Assembly (NCBI RefSeq): GCF_042662625.1
Contig: NZ_JBHSXH010000009.1
Location: 124,001 to 188,000 of the forward strand
Length of the DNA: 64,000 nt
Reading direction: 5' to 3'
Origin: Halopelagius fulvigenes
GTDB taxonomy: Archaea; Halobacteriota; Halobacteria; Halobacteriales; Haloferacaceae
Shown: one piece after another, positions 57,976 to 64,000 of the stretch
How the letters are laid out: every line of letters starts with the position of its first letter
How positions within the stretch are numbered: position 1 is the first letter of the stretch
Program-made: the position numbers and the translations under genes
The notes under the pieces: model-generated
The model's input: the letters and a program-made list of their open reading frames with translations, nothing else
Told to the model about the DNA's origin: nothing
The model's database searches: none

Positions 57976-58989
57976 ATGGACACGCGTTTGACGGAGCGAC
58001 TCGGTATCGAGCGACCGGTGGTGCAGGCGCCGGTCGGAAGCGCGACCTGCCCCGAACTCGCCGCGGCCGTCTCGGAGGCCGGCGGACTGGGGATGCTCGC
58101 GGTGACGTGGCGCGACCCGGACGACGCGAGGGAGGCCGTTCGGGAGACGACCCGGCGGACGGACGCCCCCGTGGGCGTGAACGTGGTCCTCGACCCCGAC
58201 GCGTCGGACGTTCCCGCGTCGGACCACGTGGAGGCGTGCCTCGATGTCGGGATCGGTATCTTCTCCTTTTCCTTCGGCGACGCCGCCCCGTTCGTGGACC
58301 GAATACGCGACGAGGGCGGGACGGTGCTCCAGACCGTCGGAAGCGCTGAGGAGGCCCGGACGGCGGTGGACGCCGGCGTCAATGTCGTCGTCGCCCAAGG
58401 CTGGGAAGCGGGCGGTCACGTCCAGAGCGACGTCGCGACGATGCCGTTGATTCCGCGCGTCGCCGACGCGGTGGACGTGCCCGTCGTCGCCGCGGGCGGC
58501 ATCTCCGACGGACGGGGACTCGCGGCGGCGTTGACGCTCGGCGCGGACGGGGCGTGGCTCGGAACCCGATTCCTCGCGGCGGAGGAGGCGCGCGTCCACC
58601 GCGCGTATCGCCGCCGCGTCGTCGAGGCCGACGAGACGGAGACGGTCTACGGGACGCCGTACCCCGACGGGTGGCCGGGCGTCCCCCACCGGGTCATCCG
58701 AAACGAGACGACCGACCGATGGCGGGAAGCGGGCGAACCCGAGAGGGGACGGCCCGGCGAGGGCGAGACGGTCGCTCGCTCCCCTGACGGGGAACCGCTC
58801 TCGCGGTACGAGGACTCGCTCGCGGTTCCGGGAACGGACGGCGACGTGACCGAACTACCGCTGTACGCGGGACAGAGCGTCGGGTTGACCCGAGAGGTCG
58901 CTCCGGCGGCGACCATCGTGGAGACGCTGGTCGAGGATGCGCGGACGGCGCTGGGGAGCGCTCGCTCGTCGCTCCCGGACGCCGAGTAA
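57976..58989 (+). CDS. Nitronate monooxygenase-like FMN protein
   Basis: 337 residues of the 2-nitropropane-dioxygenase/NMO barrel. RPVVQAPVGSATCPELAAAVSEAGGLGML is the N-terminal half, GTVLQTVGSAEEARTAVDAGVNVVVAQGWEAGGHV the flavin phosphate region, and VPVVAAGGISDGRGLAAALTLGADGAWLGTRFLA the hallmark. It oxidises nitronates or serves as an enoyl-reductase-like relative. The ATG is preceded by a short leader with a TATA-like cctaagtg. Confidence 0.85.
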   Translation: MDTRLTERLGIERPVVQAPVGSATCPELAAAVSEAGGLGMLAVTWRDPDDAREAVRETTRRTDAPVGVNVVLDPDASDVPASDHVEACLDVGIGIFSFSFGDAAPFVDRIRDEGGTVLQTVGSAEEARTAVDAGVNVVVAQGWEAGGHVQSDVATMPLIPRVADAVDVPVVAAGGISDGRGLAAALTLGADGAWLGTRFLAAEEARVHRAYRRRVVEADETETVYGTPYPDGWPGVPHRVIRNETTDRWREAGEPERGRPGEGETVARSPDGEPLSRYEDSLAVPGTDGDVTELPLYAGQSVGLTREVAPAATIVETLVEDARTALGSARSSLPDAE

Positions 58990-59052
58990 ACCCTGCCCCG
59001 CGGGCACACAGATGCGACACGGTTTTGCCGCGCCCGTCAGAATCTCGGAGCA

Positions 59053-60435
59053 ATGATTAGCAGGCAGTTCCTCCGCGAGAACCCGGAGACGGTCCGGGAG
59101 GCGCTACGGAACAAGGGCGTCGAGGACGTGGACTTGGACCGGGTCCTCGAAGTGGACGAGGAGTGGCGGTCGCTGAAGAACCGCGGCGACGACCTGCGGC
59201 ACGAACGCAACGAGACCTCCTCGAAGATAGGCGAACTCAAAGCCGCCGGCGAGGAGGAGGAGGCGCAGGCGGCCATCGAGAAGTCGCAGGAACTCAAAGC
59301 CGAGTTGGAGGACGTCGAGAACCGCGCGGACGAACTGGAGGACGAACTGGAGGCGGCCCTCATGCGGATTCCGCAGATTCCCCACGAGGACGTCCCCGTC
59401 GGCGCGGACGAGTCGGAGAACGTCGAACGCCGCCGCGAGGGGTTCGACGACTTGCGTTCGCTTCCGGACGAGGTGGTCCCGCACTACGACCTCGGCGAGG
59501 AACTCGACATCTTAGATTTCGAACGCGGCGCGAAGGTGACCGGCGGCGGCTTCTACTTCACGAAGGGCGAGGGCGCGATGCTCGAACACGCCCTGATCCA
59601 GTTCTTCCTCAACGTCCACCGCGAACAGGGCTACACCGACGTGTTCCCGCCGGTTCCGGTCAACTCGCGGTCGATGGAGGGGACGGGCCAGTTCCCGAAG
59701 TTCACCGAGGACGCCTACCGCCTCGGCGCGTCGAACGAGGAACCGTACGACGACGACGACCTGTGGCTCTGCCCGACGGCGGAGGTGCCCGTCACGAACA
59801 TGTACCGCGACGAGATCCTCTTGGACGAGGACCTGCCGCTGAAGCTGCAGGCGTACACGCCGAACTTCCGGCGCGAGGCGGGCGAACACGGCACCGAGAC
59901 GCGCGGCATCGTCCGCGTCCACCAGTTCAACAAGGTGGAGATGGTCAACTTCGTCCGCCCCGAGGAGAGCTACGAGCGATTCGAGGGACTCGTCGACGAA
60001 GCCGAGGAGGTGCTTCGCCGCCTCGGCCTCCCGTACCGCATCTTGGAGATGTGTACGGGCGACTTGGGCTTCACGCAGGCGAAGAAATACGACATCGAGG
60101 TGTGGGCTCCCGGCGACGACATGGAGGGCGGCCCCGAGGAGGGCGGCCGGTGGCTGGAAGTGTCGTCGGTGTCGAACTTCGAAGACTTCCAAGCCCGCCG
60201 CGCCGGACTGCGCTACCGGCCCGAACGCCACGAATCGGCGGAGTACCTCCACACGCTCAACGGGTCGGGCCTCGCCGTCCCGCGCGTGATGGTCGCCATC
60301 CTCGAGTACTACCAGAACGACGACGGCACCGTCACCGTCCCCGAACCGCTCCGACCCTACATGGGTGGCCGTGAAATTATTGAGGGCGGCGACCCAATCG
60401 GCGAATCGGCTCTCGGTTCGGGAACGAAGGACTGA
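59053..60435 (+). CDS. serS: Seryl-tRNA synthetase
   Basis: 460 residues. The N-terminal coiled coil (about 30-100) reads LKAAGEEEEAQAAIEKSQELKAELEDVENRADELEDELEA. The catalytic domain has motif 2 (FRREAGEHGTETRGIVRVHQFNKVEM) and motif 3 (GSGLAVPRVMVAILEYYQ). It is of the common (bacterial-type/standard) SerRS, not the rare methanogen form. TATA-like ggttttgc is 27 bases upstream of the ATG. Confidence 0.96.
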   Translation: MISRQFLRENPETVREALRNKGVEDVDLDRVLEVDEEWRSLKNRGDDLRHERNETSSKIGELKAAGEEEEAQAAIEKSQELKAELEDVENRADELEDELEAALMRIPQIPHEDVPVGADESENVERRREGFDDLRSLPDEVVPHYDLGEELDILDFERGAKVTGGGFYFTKGEGAMLEHALIQFFLNVHREQGYTDVFPPVPVNSRSMEGTGQFPKFTEDAYRLGASNEEPYDDDDLWLCPTAEVPVTNMYRDEILLDEDLPLKLQAYTPNFRREAGEHGTETRGIVRVHQFNKVEMVNFVRPEESYERFEGLVDEAEEVLRRLGLPYRILEMCTGDLGFTQAKKYDIEVWAPGDDMEGGPEEGGRWLEVSSVSNFEDFQARRAGLRYRPERHESAEYLHTLNGSGLAVPRVMVAILEYYQNDDGTVTVPEPLRPYMGGREIIEGGDPIGESALGSGTKD

Positions 60436-60557
60436 CGCCGCGTCCGTCGCGTTCTGCTCCGTTTAATCCGCCGTTTAATCCAGAAATTCGGCGTAATTCG
60501 GCGAAACTGGCTGCCACGGCCGGCCCCTTACTTGACGTTCCACGATGACCGGCGGGT

Positions 60558-60602
60558 ATGGTCAGACGGATTCGCTACGATGTACCGGGTGATACTCGAT
60601 GA
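60558..60602 (+). CDS. Possible 14-codon upstream reading frame
   Basis: ATG 60558 to TGA 60602 encodes MVRRIRYDVPGDTR. The TATA-like ccttacttg is centred 27 bases upstream, so this ATG is the predicted first codon of a leaderless message. The stop overlaps the ATG of the next gene (ATGA), giving translational coupling. The peptide itself resembles the start of HalOD1 proteins, so it may be the remains of a longer one. Confidence 0.4.
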   Translation: MVRRIRYDVPGDTR

Positions 60603-60865
60603 CGGCGGCCGAGGAGTCGCGGTGGTACGCCGTCGGACGCCACCGATTCGACGACCCCGACGAACTTGACGCGTCGATTCTCCTCTCTCTGGACGCGGAC
60701 GCCGAACGCCCCACCTGCCTCTCCGGGACGGACCCGGAGGCGGTCGAGAACCTACTCGTCAGGGCTCGGGACGCCGGCGTCGACCTCTCGGTGTTGCTCT
60801 ACATCGGCGACCGAGAGGTGAGGGTCGACACGGACGGCGTCATCGCGGTCAGGGACGAGCCGTGA
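60599..60865 (+). CDS. HalOD1-like small protein
   Basis: 88 residues: WYAVGRHRFDDPDELDASILL, then GTDPEAVENLLVRARDAGVDLSVLLYIGDREVRVDTDGVIAVRDEP. The end (V-x-V-D-x-D-G-V-I-x-V) recalls the HalOD1 output domain of haloarchaeal signalling proteins, but the N-terminal helix differs, so the assignment is weak. It is coupled to the 14-codon frame upstream. Confidence 0.5.
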   Translation: MTAAEESRWYAVGRHRFDDPDELDASILLSLDADAERPTCLSGTDPEAVENLLVRARDAGVDLSVLLYIGDREVRVDTDGVIAVRDEP

Positions 60866-60868
60866 CGC

Positions 60869-61396
60869 TCACCGCGTGAACGTGTCGATTCGGCGGATTC
60901 GACCGCCGTCGAACGCGAACGCGTCGACGAACTCGAACCGGACCGTCCCGTCAGCGCCGACCAACCGCCCCCGGACGGCCCGCCCGTCGCCGTCGGCCGC
61001 GCGGTACGCGTCCACCACCTCGTGGGTCGTGTCCGTCTCGGGACGGTCCTCGCGCATGAACGCGACGAACGCGTCCCGCCCCTCGAACGTCCGGTCGGGT
61101 CGATCGTGGACGAACTCGGGGGCGAGGAGCGACCGGAGCCGGTCGTAGTCGCCCGCGTCGATGGCCTCATAGTATCGGAGTGCGGCGTCCGCCTCGTCTC
61201 GGCCGTCTCCGGCGGCGTCCGTTCCGTCGTCGTCGTCGCCAGACTGCGTCTGGCGGGCTGACGAGCTTCGCTCGTCAACGTCGCCAGACTGCGTCTCGCT
61301 GCCCGCAGAACCGTGTTCTGCGACGTCACCAGAACGCTCCGCGTTCTGGTTGGCGGGTGAGGCGCTCTGCGTCTCGTCAGCGTCCGTCGGTTCCAT
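60869..61396 (-). CDS. SnoaL-like protein with a tandem-inserted N-terminus
   Basis: 175 residues. The C-terminal ~105 are a normal NTF2/SnoaL fold (ADAALRYYEAIDAGDYDRLRSLLAPEFVHDRPDRTFEGRDAFVAFM ... FEFVDAFAFDGGRIRRID). The N-terminal ~70 residues consist largely of three related segments (DETQSASPANQNAERSG, AEHGSAGSETQSG, DERSSSARQTQSG) encoded by double-hairpin elements in tandem. These segments are hydrophilic and probably unfolded. No export signal. Translation start at ATG 61396 is likely, because the alternative at 61423 has no promoter support. Confidence 0.75.
   Translation of the reverse strand: MEPTDADETQSASPANQNAERSGDVAEHGSAGSETQSGDVDERSSSARQTQSGDDDDGTDAAGDGRDEADAALRYYEAIDAGDYDRLRSLLAPEFVHDRPDRTFEGRDAFVAFMREDRPETDTTHEVVDAYRAADGDGRAVRGRLVGADGTVRFEFVDAFAFDGGRIRRIDTFTR
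61238..61276 (-). repeat. Double-hairpin element, copy 4
   Basis: On the coding (minus) strand: arms gacgagc/gctcgtc (loop gaa), spacer agccc, arms gccagac/gtctggc (loop gca), all perfect. Thirteen codons in frame encode DERSSSARQTQSG, followed by gac gac. It is the last of three tandem copies. Confidence 0.8.
61283..61321 (-). repeat. Double-hairpin element, copy 5
   Basis: Coding strand: arms gcagaac/gttctgc (loop acg), spacer gggca, arms gcgagac/gtctggc (one mismatch, loop gca). Thirteen codons in frame encode AEHGSAGSETQSG. Six bases (gacgtt) separate it from copy 4. Confidence 0.78.
61328..61378 (-). repeat. Double-hairpin element, copy 6 (divergent, 51 bp)
   Basis: The closest copy to the start codon is 51 bp, 17 codons (DETQSASPANQNAERSG). 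One hairpin is imperfect (gaggcgc/gcgtctc, one mismatch, 61359-61375). The other is extended to ten-base arms (accagaacgc/gcgttctggt around three bases, 61328-61350). It is separated from copy 5 by six bases, gacgtc. Confidence 0.65.
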
Positions 61397-61482
61397 ACCG
61401 TTCCTCTCTGCCACGAGCGGCATCTGTCTGTCGCCCGCGGCGCGACGAACCCCTTTTGTCGGCGCGCCGCCTGCGACAGAAT

Positions 61483-62031
61483 GTGACTGCGGACGCCGAC
61501 GCCGACGGGACGCGGGATCGGAGCGCGTACGAACTCCACGTTCGCTACGAGGGCGACGACGACCCGAACAAGTGCACGGCCCGGAAACTCGCGAAGTTCG
61601 ACCTCGCGGAACTCCACCGCTCGGACCGCGCGACGCCGTACGGCGTCGTCCTGAACCCCCACGCGGAGCGCGCGCTCTCTCCCGCAGACGGGGGGGCGTC
61701 GAACCTCGTCGCCCTCGACTGTTCGTGGGGGTCGGCGGGCGAGGCGATGTTCTCGCTGCCCGGCGACCACCGCGCCCTGCCGTACCTCGTCGCGGCCAAC
61801 CCGGTCAACTTCGGGCGGCCGATGCGCCTGACGACCGTCGAGGCGTTGGCCGCGGCGCTGTGCATCTTCGGCCGGAGAGACCGCGCGGAGGGGATTCTCT
61901 CGAAGTTCACGTGGGGTCACACCTTCCTCGAACTCAACGAGGAACCGTTGCGTCGCTACGCCGCCTGCGAGGACTCGACGGAGGTCGTCGAGGTTCAACG
62001 CGAGTACCTCGACCGCGGCCGCGAGGAGTAA
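61483..62031 (+). CDS. tsr3: Tsr3-type rRNA aminocarboxypropyltransferase
   Basis: 182 residues. Adds the acp group to a hypermodified uridine of 16S/18S rRNA. ELHVRYEGDDDPNKCTARKLAKFDLAEL, GVVLNPHAERALSPADG, VALDCSWGSAGEAMFSLPGDHRALPYLVAANPVNFGRPMRLTTVEALAAALCIFG are the Tsr3 landmarks. SAM is the donor. GTG 61483 is 27 bases after a TATA-like cccttttg. Confidence 0.92.
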   Translation: MTADADADGTRDRSAYELHVRYEGDDDPNKCTARKLAKFDLAELHRSDRATPYGVVLNPHAERALSPADGGASNLVALDCSWGSAGEAMFSLPGDHRALPYLVAANPVNFGRPMRLTTVEALAAALCIFGRRDRAEGILSKFTWGHTFLELNEEPLRRYAACEDSTEVVEVQREYLDRGREE

Positions 62032-62039
62032 GAGCTGTT

Positions 62040-62408
62040 TTAGACGCCCTTCGCCCACGATCCGACCGCGCCGGCGACTGCGCTGTCGATAGCGAACAGG
62101 AGCGTCACGACCAGTCCGACGAGGAGGACGCCCCCGCCGCCGATGGCCGACCCGATGGGACCGCCGGCGAGGCCGACGAGGCTCCCCAACAGGGCGAGAC
62201 CGACCGTGAGGATGATGCCCGAAATCGACCCGGCGACGAGGCCGTTCCACGCGCCGTGTCCGAGACTCCCGCCGGCGAGGTAGCCCGCGGCGAACCCGCC
62301 GAGGAGTCCCGCGCCTATCTGTCCGATCACCGGCAGACTCAGGCCGACGGCTCCGACGACGAGGATGACGACGAAGCCGACGGCGACAGCGCGCCAGTCT
62401 ATTGCCAT
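62040..62408 (-). CDS. DUF5518-like membrane protein
   Basis: 122 residues, about four membrane helices: DWRAVAVGFVVILVVGAVGLSLPVIGQIGAGLLGGFAAGYLAGGSLGHGAWNGLVAGSISGIILTVGL. Glycine-rich segments of this kind are typical of the DUF5518 family. Start 62408 is 27 bases downstream (on this strand) of a TATA-like gcttttg; an aacgtacgtt palindrome overlies the predicted transcription start. Confidence 0.75.
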   Translation of the reverse strand: MAIDWRAVAVGFVVILVVGAVGLSLPVIGQIGAGLLGGFAAGYLAGGSLGHGAWNGLVAGSISGIILTVGLALLGSLVGLAGGPIGSAIGGGGVLLVGLVVTLLFAIDSAVAGAVGSWAKGV

Positions 62409-62503
62409 GGTCGAACGTACGTTTCTCGCGCGCAAAAGCATCGTGGCAGTCCGCTCTTACCGTCCGGTGCGGCGGCCCGAAGCGTCGCTCCGAAACCGTT
62501 TCG

Positions 62504-62938
62504 ATGTCGGAACCCCAACCGTTTCGCGTGAAACGCCGCCGCTTCCTCGCCGCCGCGGGCGTCGCCGTCGGCGCGGGCGTCCTCCACCGAACGCGGCGAT
62601 ACGAACTCGACGCGACGGCCGAGCGATTCGACTACGGACTCCGGTTCAACGACCTCGGCACCGAACGGCGGGGCGAGAGCGTCGCGCTCTCGTCGTTCCC
62701 GGAGTCGGTCCGTCCGACGCTCCGAGAGGCCGCCGCGGCGCCGGGCGCGTTCGGGGCGAACGACCTGCCCGACTCCGCACTCGAACGCCTCCGCGCGGCC
62801 GACTACCTCCGCGCGGCCGGCCGGTACTACACCACGTACGTCAGCGACGTGCGCGACGTTCCCCTCTCCGTCGAGGCGACCGTCCGCGAGTCCGCGCGCG
62901 CCGTTCGACCCCGCTACGTTCTCCCTGTCGCTCCATAA
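62504..62938 (+). CDS. Tat-exported protein, 144 aa, unknown
   Basis: MSEPQPFRVKRRRFLAAAGVAVGAGVL is a Tat signal with no lipobox. The mature domain is acidic and short (YELDATAERFDYGLRFNDLG, VRPTLREAAAAPGAFG, RLRAADYLRAAGRYYTTYVSDVRDVPLSVEATV). No family is recognised. Divergent from the DUF5518-like gene. Confidence 0.62.
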   Translation: MSEPQPFRVKRRRFLAAAGVAVGAGVLHRTRRYELDATAERFDYGLRFNDLGTERRGESVALSSFPESVRPTLREAAAAPGAFGANDLPDSALERLRAADYLRAAGRYYTTYVSDVRDVPLSVEATVRESARAVRPRYVLPVAP

Positions 62939-63143
62939 CGAGGGCGGGGCGGGCACGTGGCTACTCGACGGGGACGTGAGCGTCGAGAGCGACGATGACG
63001 GCGGCCGCGAGGGGGACGGCGGCGGCGACTTTCCGTACCGCGTCAAACTCGACGTGCGTCGTCGGTCGCCGCGGTGAACCCCGGTCTGGGGCCGCGACAC
63101 CAAAGGACGCCCTTTTACCCTTCGGCCGAGTAGACGCTGCAAC

Positions 63144-64000
63144 ATGATTTTCGAGTCCCTACCGACGACGCCGCGGTCGGAGGAACTTCTCGACAAGGCG
63201 TTCTCGCGCGCGGCGCGGTCCGGACGTGCGAAGTCGGGCTTGGAGGCCCAGCAGTCGATGCTCCAGACGGCCTCGTCCATCCTCTCGGACAACTTAGAGA
63301 ACGTCGTCACCGAGTGGCCCGACTTCGGCACCGTGGACCCCTTCTACTACGAACTCGCGGACGCCATCGTGGACGTCGACGAACTCCGGCAGGCCCTCTC
63401 CGAGGTGACGTGGGCGAGTCGGCAGATATCCGAGATCCGCAGCGAGTACCAGCCGAAACTCCGCAGGACCGAACCGGAGACGGCGCGGAAGCACCGCAAG
63501 CAGGCGTTCGCCCGGATGGCCGACATCATGGACGAAATCGAAGACGACCTGCTCCTCATCGGCGAGGCGCGCGACGACCTGAAGGACCTCCCCGACATCC
63601 GCCCGGACGAACCCGCCATCGTCGTCGCGGGCTACCCCAACGTCGGCAAGTCGTCGTTCGTCAACAGGGTCACCCGCGCCTCCAACGAGATAGCGCGCTA
63701 CCCGTTCACGACGCGCGGCGTCCAAATCGGCCACTTCGAACGCGACCGAATTCGCTACCAGATAATCGACACGCCGGGACTCCTCGACAGGCCCGAGGAG
63801 GAGCGAAACGACATCGAACGGCAGGCCGCGAGCGCACTCAAGCACCTCGCGGACGCCGTCATCTTCGTCGTGGACGCGAGCGAAGCGTGCGGTTACCCCC
63901 TCGAATCGCAGTTGGTGCTCCGCGACTCCGTCGAGGCGCAGTTCCCGGTGCCCGTCCTGACCGTCTGCAACAAGAGCGACCGCTCGACGGACGTGGAGGC
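63144..64000 (+). CDS. Nog1/Obg-type GTPase, 3' end cut
   Basis: At least 285 residues. The first 160 form the helical N-terminal domain of the Nog1 type (MIFESLPTTPRSEELLDKAF ... QISEIRSEYQPKLRRTEPETARKHRKQAFARMADIMDEI). The G domain starts with VAGYPNVGKSSFVNRVTRAS (P-loop), YPFTTRGVQIG (switch I), IDTPGLLDRPEEERNDIERQ (G3) and NKSD (G4). Acts in 50S ribosome assembly in this family. TATA-like cttttacc is 27 bases upstream of ATG. The window ends before the C-terminus. Confidence 0.9.
   Translation, partial: MIFESLPTTPRSEELLDKAFSRAARSGRAKSGLEAQQSMLQTASSILSDNLENVVTEWPDFGTVDPFYYELADAIVDVDELRQALSEVTWASRQISEIRSEYQPKLRRTEPETARKHRKQAFARMADIMDEIEDDLLLIGEARDDLKDLPDIRPDEPAIVVAGYPNVGKSSFVNRVTRASNEIARYPFTTRGVQIGHFERDRIRYQIIDTPGLLDRPEEERNDIERQAASALKHLADAVIFVVDASEACGYPLESQLVLRDSVEAQFPVPVLTVCNKSDRSTDVE

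Noticed and set aside
1..64000. CRISPR arrays, insertion sequences, rRNA genes
   Set aside because: No regularly spaced repeats with unique spacers, no transposase motifs, and no rRNA sequence were seen in the window.

Overview
The window reads as chromosomal DNA of a halophilic archaeon (class Halobacteria, probably near Haloferax/Halogeometricum; the genus is inference). The reasons are very high GC, acidic proteins rich in Asp/Glu, twin-arginine (Tat) signals on most exported proteins, archaeal TATA elements about 27 nt upstream of start codons (mostly leaderless genes), and archaeal information-processing genes: a Kae1-Bud32 fusion, RNA polymerase subunit E', Spt4, aIF2 gamma and S24e. 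Archaeal CoA enzymes (pantoate kinase, GTP-dependent dephospho-CoA kinase) are also present. A 147-base run of N (3515-3661) marks an assembly gap inside or next to a GH32 gene.

Layout. 1-2.6 kb: pantoate kinase end, aldo/keto reductase, SnoaL-like protein. 2.8-6.4 kb: convergent GH32 fructan hydrolase and GH68 fructosyltransferase. 6.6-10.1 kb: hexapeptide acyltransferase and several haloarchaeal proteins of unknown role. 10.1-17.4 kb: tRNA-Gly(CCC), Mn-catalase, a PBP-like Tat protein, small membrane and zinc-ribbon proteins, NadE, enoyl-CoA hydratase, a protein resembling a degenerate isoprenoid synthase, tRNA-Thr(GGT). 17.5-25.6 kb: AtoE-type transporter, an internally deleted dehydrogenase pseudogene, a GT39-like transferase, glyoxalase-fold dioxygenase, BKACE enzyme, Fe-S old-yellow-enzyme relative. 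26-29.8 kb: membrane proteins, a TrkA-type protein, a DapA-family aldolase. 29.8-34.5 kb: a tungstate/molybdate cluster (ModE-like regulator, TupC, TupB, TupA, divergent MOT1-like permease) with a near-perfect palindrome between the divergent genes. 34.5-38.6 kb: PIN-like protein, lipoprotein, ITPase, TrmB and HTH regulators. 38.7-43.7 kb: a co-directional information-processing block (aIF2 gamma, PIN nuclease, RpoE1, Spt4, dephospho-CoA kinase, S24e, Kae1-Bud32), without S27ae at its common position. 43.9-64 kb: SDR, DUF6517- and DUF5787-type proteins, PhnP-like hydrolase, EamA transporter, an AAA ATPase with a His/Asp tail, thiolase, a PGF-tailed surface protein, Na+/H+ antiporter with a TrkA domain, acyl-CoA ligase, metallo-hydrolase, nitronate monooxygenase-like protein, SerS, Tsr3, and the start of a Nog1-type GTPase.

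Most unusual signal: a short element, always 39 bp (13 codons) in five clear copies and 51 bp in a sixth divergent one, made of two 7-3-7 hairpins separated by 5 nt. It lies in frame, in one orientation relative to coding, inside three unrelated genes: GH32 (one copy), the isoprenoid-synthase-like gene (two), and a SnoaL-like gene (three in tandem). All copies encode a similar hydrophilic segment (pattern E..S..R.T..GD). In GH32 it interrupts the core just after the conserved RD motif. This resembles in principle the protein-coding palindromic elements of Rickettsia; I know of no description in haloarchaea.

Secondary signals: a partial repeat of the tRNA-Gly 3' end, a three-unit 11-codon repeat in an HTH gene, a strong intergenic hairpin, and a 14-codon upstream reading frame coupled by ATGA to a HalOD1-like gene.
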